Source: Cyanobacteria bacterium SIG28
GTDB taxonomy: Bacteria; Cyanobacteriota; Vampirovibrionia; Gastranaerophilales; Gastranaerophilaceae
Assembly: GCA_015152525.1 (NCBI GenBank)
Contig: SUTU01000014.1
Location: forward strand, 1-64,000
DNA length: 64,000 nt
Reading direction: 5' to 3'
Position numbers and translations under genes: made by a program. This document shows positions 49,352 through 57,175 of the stretch, piece by piece. Numbering within the stretch: the first letter of the stretch is position 1; the number at the start of each line of letters is the position of its first letter. The notes under the pieces are model-generated. The model made no database searches and was not told where the DNA came from. It was given only the letters and a program-made list of their open reading frames with translations.

Positions 49352-50092
49352 ATGGAGAATTTTTTTAATACATCAGCGAATAGCGAACCAACACCTTTGC
49401 AAGAGCAATATGACGGTTTAAAGGATAATTATCAACAAATATTTATTGAAGCGGCGGAAAGTATAAGAGCTGCAGTTGATAAATTTAAACCTGAAAACCC
49501 TTGTGCATCTTGTTCAAACAAAGATTGTCATATTGAAAAGAAAGATCCGTTTTCGGATTATCCTTATAATTGCGCTTATAGAGAATGGCAACAGCAAATT
49601 CTTACATTCTTGGCGGGTGATTATAAACAAAGACTCAAAAATACTTATCAAGCAATAATGGATAAGAAAAACGAGTGTGAGTGTATAAAATGCGGTAATT
49701 GTTGTCGTTTGGCAGTAAGTGAATATTCTTATGAGCAACTTAAACAAAGAGCTACACGTGGTGATAAGTTTTCTAAAGATTTTGTATCAGTTTTTGTACC
49801 TTATCAAAATGAAGAAGATGCAAAAAATGCAAATCCTGAATATTTTGAACTTCTTAATAAACTTGTTACGGAAGACAAGATCTATTATTATTATTGCCCT
49901 AAGTTAAAAGATAATATGTGTTCTGATTACGAAAACAGACCGGATGTTTGTAAAAACTTTCCGCATAATCCTCTCAAACTTTTACCGTCATCTTGTAGTT
50001 TTAATGTATGGAAAAATTCTGTTAACAGAGAATCTTTAATGCTAAAGGCAAAAACAGACATTATTGCGTTTTATAAAAACAGATTGGGTTAA
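49352..50092 (+). CDS. YkgJ-family cysteine cluster protein
   Basis: 246 residues. The cluster CECIKCGNCCRLAV (about residues 109-122) with later CPKLKDNMCSDYENRPDVC and a final Cys in SSCSF is the CxxCxxCC pattern expected to bind zinc or an iron-sulfur cluster. A second Cys set at the N-terminus (CASCSNKDC) is extra. Function is unknown for the family. It is first in a four-gene operon, with 8 bases to rlmN. Confidence 0.85.
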   Translation: MENFFNTSANSEPTPLQEQYDGLKDNYQQIFIEAAESIRAAVDKFKPENPCASCSNKDCHIEKKDPFSDYPYNCAYREWQQQILTFLAGDYKQRLKNTYQAIMDKKNECECIKCGNCCRLAVSEYSYEQLKQRATRGDKFSKDFVSVFVPYQNEEDAKNANPEYFELLNKLVTEDKIYYYYCPKLKDNMCSDYENRPDVCKNFPHNPLKLLPSSCSFNVWKNSVNRESLMLKAKTDIIAFYKNRLG

Positions 50093-50100
50093 GGTTTTAT

Positions 50101-51126
50101 ATGTTAGTTTTATCAGGTTTAAGTTTAGTTGAATTAGAAAATTTAATGTTGGATTTTGGTGCAACAAAATTTAGAGCAAAGCAAATCCACAATTGGATTT
50201 ATTCAAAATCAGTTTCTTCGATTGATGAAATGACAAATCTTTCAAAAGATTTTAGAGAAGAGTTGAAGCAAAGAGCAAAGATTACAGAAACGAAGATTAA
50301 AATAAAACAAGTTAGTTCGGACGGTACTATAAAATATTTAATAGAATATCCGGATGGTGAATGTGTTGAGACAGTTTTAATGCGTTTTGATAATCGTGCA
50401 AATCTAACTGCTTGTGTAAGTTCTCAAGTCGGTTGTGCCGTAAATTGTTCGTTTTGTGCAACCGGAAAACGAGGGTTTATAAGAAATCTTACTTATCAAG
50501 AAATTATTGAACAAGTTTTAACAATTCAAAGAGATACGGGATTAAAAGTTACTAATGTTGTATTTATGGGACAGGGTGAACCTCTTTTAAACTTAGATAA
50601 TGTATTAAAAGCTTTAAAAATATTTAATGATGATTTTCAAATTGGTGCAAGAAGGATAACAATTTCAACAAGCGGAATTATTCCAAAAATCAGAGAACTT
50701 GCCCAAAGTGAATTACAATCAACTCTGGCGATATCTTTACATGCACCAAATCATATTTTAAGAGCAGAATTAATGCCTATTGAAAATAAGTATCCGCTTG
50801 ATGAATTAAAAAAGGCATTGCTGGATTATGTTGATAAAACCGGTAGAAGAATTACGATTGAGTACATTCTTATTCACGGTTTTAACGATACGATTGATTG
50901 TGCAAAAGAATTGGCGTATTTTTTAAAGAATATAAAATGTAATATAAATTTGATTCCATACAATGCTGTTGATGATACAAAGTACAAAAAATCATCTAAC
51001 AATGATATTATGAAATTCAAATATTTATTGGAACATTCCGGTAAAAAGGTTACGGTAAGATTAGAAAGAGGAGCTGATATTGATGCGGCGTGCGGTCAAT
51101 TAAGCGGTAGGAGCAAGAGTGAATAA
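50101..51126 (+). CDS. rlmN: 23S rRNA (adenine2503-C2)-methyltransferase
   Basis: 341 residues. The radical-SAM cluster is CAVNCSFCATGKRGF, and family blocks are KFRAKQIHNWIY, VVFMGQGEPLLN, STSGIIPKIREL, LAISLHAPN and the late Cys in AACGQLSG that carries the methyl-transfer step. It methylates A2503 of 23S rRNA and some tRNAs. It overlaps the next gene by eight bases. Confidence 0.97.
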   Translation: MLVLSGLSLVELENLMLDFGATKFRAKQIHNWIYSKSVSSIDEMTNLSKDFREELKQRAKITETKIKIKQVSSDGTIKYLIEYPDGECVETVLMRFDNRANLTACVSSQVGCAVNCSFCATGKRGFIRNLTYQEIIEQVLTIQRDTGLKVTNVVFMGQGEPLLNLDNVLKALKIFNDDFQIGARRITISTSGIIPKIRELAQSELQSTLAISLHAPNHILRAELMPIENKYPLDELKKALLDYVDKTGRRITIEYILIHGFNDTIDCAKELAYFLKNIKCNINLIPYNAVDDTKYKKSSNNDIMKFKYLLEHSGKKVTVRLERGADIDAACGQLSGRSKSE

Positions 51127-53014
51127 TATTTTTGTTAAAAATATTGCAGCCTTAGTTTTAAAAAATCCCAATTTAGCCAAAAAGCTACAAAGTTACTTGC
51201 CGACTGAAGTGCCTAAAGTTGTCCAAGAAAATGGCGCTTATAATCTTTTGTATAAAGAAAAAATGTTACATAATGTTCTTAATCCTTTGGCGGAAGCACA
51301 ACAAATTTTTGCAATGGCTAAAAATGAGCCGGTTTCCATACACATAATTTATGGGTTAGGGTTGGGTTATTTATTTCAATTTGCGGCAAGAAATTCTAAG
51401 GGTGCTGTAATTTTATATGAACCTGATTTGAATATTTTGTGGTCATCATTAACCGTGGTCGATTTTTCAAATGATTTTTTGCAAGATAATGTGTTTATTA
51501 CAGATACGTTTGAAGATTTGTCAGAAGCTGTTTACAAAAAATCCGGCATGAAAAATTCACCGGAATTGTTATCTCTTAGCTCGCAAAGGGAATTGGATGC
51601 AGAAGGGTTTAATGAGTTTGTAAGCAAAATAAAAAATACTGTTGGTAGTTTCTATTTAGATTTAAAATATACAAAAGAAAAGTTTTATCCTTCATTGAAA
51701 ATGCTTTTTGCAAATATTCCTAATTTGATGAATGAAACGCCGCTAATACATTTAAAAGATTTTTTGAAGGGAAAAACTGCTGTTTTAGTTTCTGCCGGAC
51801 CAACTTTGGATCGAAATATTGAAACATTAAAAAAATACAGAAATAAGTATGTACTATTTACTGTCGGAACTGCTGTAAAAACACTTTATCAACACGGAAT
51901 AAAACCGGACTTTCTATCTGTTATAGAAACTTATAATTCTACAAAACAGCTTGAGGGTTTGGATTTATCGGATGTTAATTTTATAACCGAACCGTATTCG
52001 CATTCTGATTTAAGAAAATTCAAATTCAAAAAAAGATATTCTCATATTTCTGCAAATATGCCGATAAATCTTTTTTGGGGCGAAATTTGTGATGAAAAAG
52101 TTGATGAATACTGGTCAAAAGGGACAGTTTCTTATACAATTTTAAACTGTGCAAGATTGCTTGGTTGTTCAAAAATTATTCTTGTAGGGCAAGATTTAGC
52201 TTATATTGAAGGGCATTGTTACAGTAAAGATTCAGCTTATAAAGATTTGATTTGTGGGCAAAATCCTGAAACAGGAATATGGGAGATTATGGCAAAGGAT
52301 TTGGAAAGCTTTGCTAATTCTCTGTCTGCACATCCTAATTTGGAACAAAGAGTTGTTATCGCTAAAGATAGACTTAAAAATCTAAATAATTCATTACATA
52401 TAGTTAAAGGTATTAATGGCAATATGTTACCAACAGAGTCTGTATATGCAGCTTTCGTAAAACCTTTAAGTGAATATGCTTTGCATTTTAATGACAGAGA
52501 TTATATCAACACTTCATTAGTAGGCGCACAAATAGACGGGTTTAAAAATATTTCTTTAGAAGAAGCTTTAAAAGATGTAGAAGATATCGAAAGTTTAGAA
52601 CTTAATGTTGATTTTAATTATGATAAGAATTTAATTTCTTCAAAACTCAATAATAAACTGGAAGAGCTAAAAAGTGCGTTAAGTATTATTGAAAACGGTA
52701 AAAAAGATATAAAAAACTTAAATAATGAAATTAAACGTTACAGAAATGCAAATCAAGAAGTTTTGAAGTTATTAAAAAAAGTTTCTTTAACGTATTTAAG
52801 CCTATCTTCTGATTTTTCAAACAAATCTGAAATTTTTAATTTTATAACATCAGCTGATAAAATTAACTTAGATTATGAAATGAAAATGACAACTGAATTT
52901 ACCGTTGAAACAACAACAGCACTTGTTGCTAAAATTGAAAAATTTTATACGAATGCAGAAAAAAGAATTGATGAAATAGATTTACTTTTAAAAAATGTGT
53001 TAAGAGGTTTGTAA
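51119..53014 (+). CDS. DUF115 / Maf-like motility accessory protein
   Basis: 631 residues from GTG 51119, with TAGGAG just upstream. The DUF115 (MptE-like) core is at about 215-420: KTAVLVSAGPTLDRNIETLK, FTVGTAVKTLYQHGIKPDF, NCARLLGCSKIILVGQDLAY. The N-terminal 200 residues have a Rossmann-like half (IIYGLGLGYLFQFA; ILYEPDLNI), and the C-terminal 120 residues are coiled coil. Relatives (Maf proteins) attach nonulosonic acids to flagellin, so a flagellin glycosylation role is inferred. The cotranslated neighbours rlmN and dtd are housekeeping genes. Confidence 0.82.
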   Translation: MNNIFVKNIAALVLKNPNLAKKLQSYLPTEVPKVVQENGAYNLLYKEKMLHNVLNPLAEAQQIFAMAKNEPVSIHIIYGLGLGYLFQFAARNSKGAVILYEPDLNILWSSLTVVDFSNDFLQDNVFITDTFEDLSEAVYKKSGMKNSPELLSLSSQRELDAEGFNEFVSKIKNTVGSFYLDLKYTKEKFYPSLKMLFANIPNLMNETPLIHLKDFLKGKTAVLVSAGPTLDRNIETLKKYRNKYVLFTVGTAVKTLYQHGIKPDFLSVIETYNSTKQLEGLDLSDVNFITEPYSHSDLRKFKFKKRYSHISANMPINLFWGEICDEKVDEYWSKGTVSYTILNCARLLGCSKIILVGQDLAYIEGHCYSKDSAYKDLICGQNPETGIWEIMAKDLESFANSLSAHPNLEQRVVIAKDRLKNLNNSLHIVKGINGNMLPTESVYAAFVKPLSEYALHFNDRDYINTSLVGAQIDGFKNISLEEALKDVEDIESLELNVDFNYDKNLISSKLNNKLEELKSALSIIENGKKDIKNLNNEIKRYRNANQEVLKLLKKVSLTYLSLSSDFSNKSEIFNFITSADKINLDYEMKMTTEFTVETTTALVAKIEKFYTNAEKRIDEIDLLLKNVLRGL

Positions 53015-53460
53015 TGAAAGTTCTTATACAACGTGTAAAAAAAGCTTCAGTAACGATTGAAAACAACTTGTATTCAAAAATTAATAAAGGTATTTTGGCT
53101 TTTGTCGGAATTGAAAAAGGCGATTCTGCAGAGCTTGTTGAAAAAATGGCTAAAAAAGTTGTGAATTTAAGAATTTTTCCTGATGAAAATGACAAGATGA
53201 ATATGTCTTTGCTGGATGTTCAAGGTGAAATGCTTATTGTTTCGCAATTTACACTTTGCGGTGATTGTAAAAAAGGAACGAGGCCGAGTTTTGACAAGTC
53301 TGCACCACCTGAAATCGCAAATGAATTATATGAAAATTTTATTAAAGAAGTAGCTAAGTATGATATTAAAACCGGAACCGGCAAGTTTGCTGCAATGATG
53401 GATATAGAACTGATTAACGACGGTCCGGTAACGTTTATGCTTGAGTTGGAAAATAAATAG
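53014..53460 (+). CDS. dtd: D-aminoacyl-tRNA deacylase
   Basis: 148 residues. MKVLIQRVKKASVTIE, the catalytic SQFTLCGDCKKGTRPSF and the C-terminal NDGPVTFMLE loop with the GP cis-proline are present. It removes D-amino acids and misplaced Gly from tRNA. Its ATG overlaps the DUF115 stop codon (TAATG). Confidence 0.97.
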   Translation: MKVLIQRVKKASVTIENNLYSKINKGILAFVGIEKGDSAELVEKMAKKVVNLRIFPDENDKMNMSLLDVQGEMLIVSQFTLCGDCKKGTRPSFDKSAPPEIANELYENFIKEVAKYDIKTGTGKFAAMMDIELINDGPVTFMLELENK

Positions 53461-53568
53461 GTTTAATAACTCTTCAGTTTGAGAAAAAATATCTTTTTGT
53501 GATATTTGATTTGACCTTATTATTTGTTACAAACATTAACAGAATTTATATACTAAAAAACATCTTCA

Positions 53569-53577
53569 TGCTAAAAT
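53569..53577 (+). promoter_or_regulatory. putative extended -10 promoter of ppdK
   Basis: TGcTAAAAT lies about 60 bases upstream of the ATG at 53638, in a 177-base gap after dtd. Unlike the leaderless set, this gene has an AAAAGGAG SD. Confidence 0.45.
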
Positions 53578-53637
53578 TTTATCAAAGGAATTATATTATT
53601 CTTAGTACGACTTAGAGAGTAAAAGGAGAAAATACTA

Positions 53638-56304
53638 ATGGCTCAAAAAAGAGTATGGTTATTCCGTGAAGGTAATGCGGATATGAGAAACCTCCTTGGT
53701 GGTAAAGGTGCTAACCTTGCTGAAATGACTAACTTAGGTCTACCGGTTCCACCAGGATTGACTATCACAACAGAAACATGTATGGATTACATCAACGCAG
53801 GCAACAAAATGCCGGAAGGTTTGATGGATGAAGTAAAAACAGCTTTAAAAGAAGTAGAAGCACAAAAAGGACAAAAATTTGGCGATGCTGAAAATCCACT
53901 TTTGGTTTCAGTTCGTTCAGGTGCAAGAGTTTCAATGCCAGGGATGATGGAAACTATTCTTAACCTTGGTTTGAATGACCAAACTGTTGAAGCTATGATT
54001 AAACTTACTAACAATCCTCGCTTCTGCTATGACTCATACAGAAGATTTTTAACTATGTTTGGTTCAGTAGCTTGGGAAATGGACAGACAAAAATATTTTG
54101 AATCTGAGTTAGAAAAAGTTAAAGAAAGAGAAGGCGTTAAACAAGATACAGAAATCTCTGCAGAAGGTTTAAAATCTCTTATTCCTGTTTACAAAGCAGT
54201 TATTAAAGAAGTTACCGGAAAAGAATTCCCACAAGATCCTTACGTACAACTTCAAGAAGCTATTGAAGCAGTATTCAGATCTTGGAATATTCCACGTGCA
54301 GTTGCTTACAGAAACATGAACAAAATTGATCACAATTTCGGTACAGCAGTTAACGTTCAATCAATGGTATTCGGCAACATGGGCGATGACTGTGCTACAG
54401 GTGTTTCATTCACTCGTAACCCTGCTACAGGTGAAAACAAATTCTATGGTGAATACTTAACTAACGCTCAAGGTGAAGACGTTGTTGCAGGTATCAGAAC
54501 ACCAAAACCTATTGCTGAATTAGAAACAGAAATGCCAGATCTATACAGACAATATGTTGATATCGCTAAAAAACTTGAACTTGGATACAAAGATGTTCAA
54601 GATATGGAATTTACTATTGAAAAAGGTAAATTATATATTCTTCAAACTCGTAACGGTAAAAGAACTGCAGCTGCTGCTGTAAGAATTGCTGTTGAAATGT
54701 GTGAAGAAGGTATCATTTCTAAAGAAAGAGCAATTCAATTGGTTGATCCATATTCAGTTAACCAAATCTTACTTCCTTGCTTTGACGCTAAAGCTATGGC
54801 TGAAGCTAAGAAAATTTCATCAGGTGTTAACGCATCTCCGGGTGCTGCTGTTGGTAAAATTGTATTTGATACAGAAGAAGCAGCTCAAAGAGGTGAAGCT
54901 GGTGAAAAAGTTATCTTAGTTCGTATCGAAACTTGTCCTGATGACATTCACGGTATGGCTGTTGCTCAAGGTGTTTTAACTCTTCGTGGCGGTGCTACTT
55001 CTCACGCTGCAGTAGTTGCTAAAGGTATGGGTAAACCTTGTGTGTCAGGTTGTGAAGATATTAAAATTGATTTAGATAACGAAACTTTAACTGCTGCAGA
55101 CGGAACTGTATACCACAAAGATGACATTATTTCTCTTGATGGTGGTAAAGGTCTTGTAATGGCTGGTGCTGTTAAGTTAGTTGAAGCTCAAATTGATGAA
55201 AATTGGAACAAATTCTTCTCTTGGGTTGATGAAATCAGAACAATCAAAGTAGAAGCAAACGCTGATACGCCAAAAGACATTATCAATGCTAAGAAATTTG
55301 GCGCTGAAGGTGTTGGACTTTGTCGTACAGAACATATGTTTATGGACCCTGAAAGATTACCTTGGGTACAAAAAATGATTATTGCCGGAACACCGGAAGC
55401 TAGAAAAGAAGCTTTAGCTAAACTTCTTCCTATGCAATATGCTGACTTCTATGCAATGTTCAAAGAATTAGGCGATAAACCTCTAACAGTTCGTCTTTTA
55501 GATCCGCCTCTTCACGAATTTTTACCTAACAAAGAAGATTTAATTGCTGAAGTTGCAACTCTTAAAGCTACAGGTAAAGATGCTTCTGAAAAAGAAGAAA
55601 TGCTACACATCGTTGAAGGTTTATCTGAATCTAACCCGATGATGGGGCTAAGAGGTTGCCGTTTAGGTTTAACTTATCCTGAAATCAATGAAATGCAAGT
55701 TAGAGCAATTTTCGAAGCTTGTTGTGATTTGAAAAAAGAAGGTTATGCAGTTAGACCTTGGATTATGATTCCTTTGATCGGTCATGTTAACGAATTAAAA
55801 GTTGCTAAAGAAATTTTAGTTCGTGTAGCTAAAGACGTTATGACTGAAAAAGGTATCGAAGTTGAATACAAATTTGGTACTATGATTGAAATTCCTCGTG
55901 CAGCATTAACAGCAGATGAAATTGCTGAATACGCAGAATTCTTCTCATTCGGTACTAACGATTTAACTCAAATGACATTTGGCTATTCAAGAGATGATGC
56001 TGAAGGTAAGTTCTTAAACAGATATGTTGAACAAAAAATCCTTCCGTCTAACCCATTTGAAACTCTTGATACAAAAGGTGTTGGACAGTTAGTTGAAATG
56101 TCAATGACAAAAGGTAAGGCTGTCAACTCTGCTTTAGTTGGTGGTGTTTGTGGTGAACACGGTGGTGATCCTGATTCAGTTAAGTTCTGCCATAAAATTG
56201 GTTTGGACTATGTATCTTGTTCTCCATTCCGTATTCCTCAAGCTAAACTTGCTGCAGCTCAAGCAGTTGTTGAAGCTAGAAAAGAAGAATTAGCATTAGT
56301 TTAG
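53638..56304 (+). CDS. ppdK: pyruvate, phosphate dikinase
   Basis: 888 residues, full length. The N-terminal nucleotide-binding part has GGKGANLAEMTNLGLPVPPG and SVRSGARVSMPGMMETIL. The phosphohistidine domain has LRGGATSHAAVVAKGMGKPCV (catalytic His in TSH). The PEP/pyruvate barrel has GVGLCRTEHMFM, ESNPMMGLRGCRLG, FFSFGTNDLTQMTFGYSRDD and VGGVCGEHGGDP. It interconverts pyruvate and PEP using ATP and phosphate, useful in PPi-linked anaerobic glycolysis. Its codon use is richer in GCT and GTT than its neighbours', suggesting high expression. A single-gene unit. Confidence 0.98.
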   Translation: MAQKRVWLFREGNADMRNLLGGKGANLAEMTNLGLPVPPGLTITTETCMDYINAGNKMPEGLMDEVKTALKEVEAQKGQKFGDAENPLLVSVRSGARVSMPGMMETILNLGLNDQTVEAMIKLTNNPRFCYDSYRRFLTMFGSVAWEMDRQKYFESELEKVKEREGVKQDTEISAEGLKSLIPVYKAVIKEVTGKEFPQDPYVQLQEAIEAVFRSWNIPRAVAYRNMNKIDHNFGTAVNVQSMVFGNMGDDCATGVSFTRNPATGENKFYGEYLTNAQGEDVVAGIRTPKPIAELETEMPDLYRQYVDIAKKLELGYKDVQDMEFTIEKGKLYILQTRNGKRTAAAAVRIAVEMCEEGIISKERAIQLVDPYSVNQILLPCFDAKAMAEAKKISSGVNASPGAAVGKIVFDTEEAAQRGEAGEKVILVRIETCPDDIHGMAVAQGVLTLRGGATSHAAVVAKGMGKPCVSGCEDIKIDLDNETLTAADGTVYHKDDIISLDGGKGLVMAGAVKLVEAQIDENWNKFFSWVDEIRTIKVEANADTPKDIINAKKFGAEGVGLCRTEHMFMDPERLPWVQKMIIAGTPEARKEALAKLLPMQYADFYAMFKELGDKPLTVRLLDPPLHEFLPNKEDLIAEVATLKATGKDASEKEEMLHIVEGLSESNPMMGLRGCRLGLTYPEINEMQVRAIFEACCDLKKEGYAVRPWIMIPLIGHVNELKVAKEILVRVAKDVMTEKGIEVEYKFGTMIEIPRAALTADEIAEYAEFFSFGTNDLTQMTFGYSRDDAEGKFLNRYVEQKILPSNPFETLDTKGVGQLVEMSMTKGKAVNSALVGGVCGEHGGDPDSVKFCHKIGLDYVSCSPFRIPQAKLAAAQAVVEARKEELALV

Positions 56305-56320
56305 TTCTTATAATGGTATC

Positions 56321-56357
56321 AAAAGTGGGTTATTGCTTTGCAATAGCCCACTTTTTT
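56321..56357 (+). terminator. terminator of ppdK
   Basis: AAGTGGGTTATTGC pairs with GCAATAGCCCACTT (one G-T pair), loop TTT, followed by six Ts. Confidence 0.9.
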
Positions 56358-56401
56358 GTTATAATTTTTTCTGTAAGATTAAAAACAAGGAGTATAGTAT
56401 C

Positions 56402-57094
56402 ATGTCTATTCAAAAAATTTTACCTGTTGCAAGAAAAATGGGTGAAGAAAATTATGCAGCATATAAAGCTTTTAAAAAAAGTTCGAAACAAATGGATGGT
56501 AAAATTTATTCGGCAACTCTTAATTTAACTGGAGTTAGCTTAATGGATACGGTAGATATAACTCTTAAAGATAAAAAGAAATTGCCAACAGGTTTCATGG
56601 ACTTAGCAAAAGCAGTTTATAAAAAATATTTTCCACGTGCTGCATCAGAAGATGCAAGGAAAACCGTAATATTATCTCGCCAGAATTTTGAAAAAGATCA
56701 TGTAAATCGCTCAATTGTTACTGTAACTGAAGATAAGGATGGTGTTTTTGCTCATGGCTTTTTACATTTTGAAAGAAATAAAAACAATATAACGGCTAAT
56801 GTTGAATCAAATTGTGAAGATGTCTTATTTAGATTATCAACGATTATTGATTTACCTGAAAAAAACTCAAAAGGAAAACATAATGTTGATTTGAATTTAA
56901 GTTCAGCTAAAGATATACTTTTTGAAGAAAAAGACGGTAGAACTAAAATATCACTTACAACACCACCAACAAAAGAAGTTCCTTTTCTAGGTATTCAAAT
57001 TGAAGCACCAAATAAAATGTTGGAAAGCATATTTAGTGATGATATAGAAAATTCTATTGCTGAGGCAATGGTAGAGGCTGGTATTAAAATATAG
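56402..57094 (+). CDS. hypothetical protein, 230 aa
   Basis: ATG 56402 has AAGGAG 11 bases upstream; the frame's earlier part runs through the ppdK terminator and is excluded. The protein is soluble, with no signal or membrane segment. The pattern suggests an alpha/beta fold: a helical start, then strands around IYSATLNLTGVSLMDTVDIT and ITANVESNCEDVLFRLSTII. Its last helix is acidic (SIFSDDIENSIAEAMVEAG). Family not recognised. A bidirectional hairpin follows. Confidence 0.6.
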   Translation: MSIQKILPVARKMGEENYAAYKAFKKSSKQMDGKIYSATLNLTGVSLMDTVDITLKDKKKLPTGFMDLAKAVYKKYFPRAASEDARKTVILSRQNFEKDHVNRSIVTVTEDKDGVFAHGFLHFERNKNNITANVESNCEDVLFRLSTIIDLPEKNSKGKHNVDLNLSSAKDILFEEKDGRTKISLTTPPTKEVPFLGIQIEAPNKMLESIFSDDIENSIAEAMVEAGIKI

Positions 57095-57117
57095 TTTATA
57101 AATAGAAAATTCGAATA

Positions 57118-57167
57118 AAAATCCCTAAAATCAAAAATTAAATGATTTTAGGGTTTTTATTTATTTT
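57118..57167. terminator. bidirectional terminator
   Basis: CCCTAAAATCA pairs with TGATTTTAGGG, flanked by A and T tracts on either side. It serves the 230-residue gene on the plus strand and pheT on the minus strand. Confidence 0.85.
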
Positions 57168-57175
57168 AAAATATC

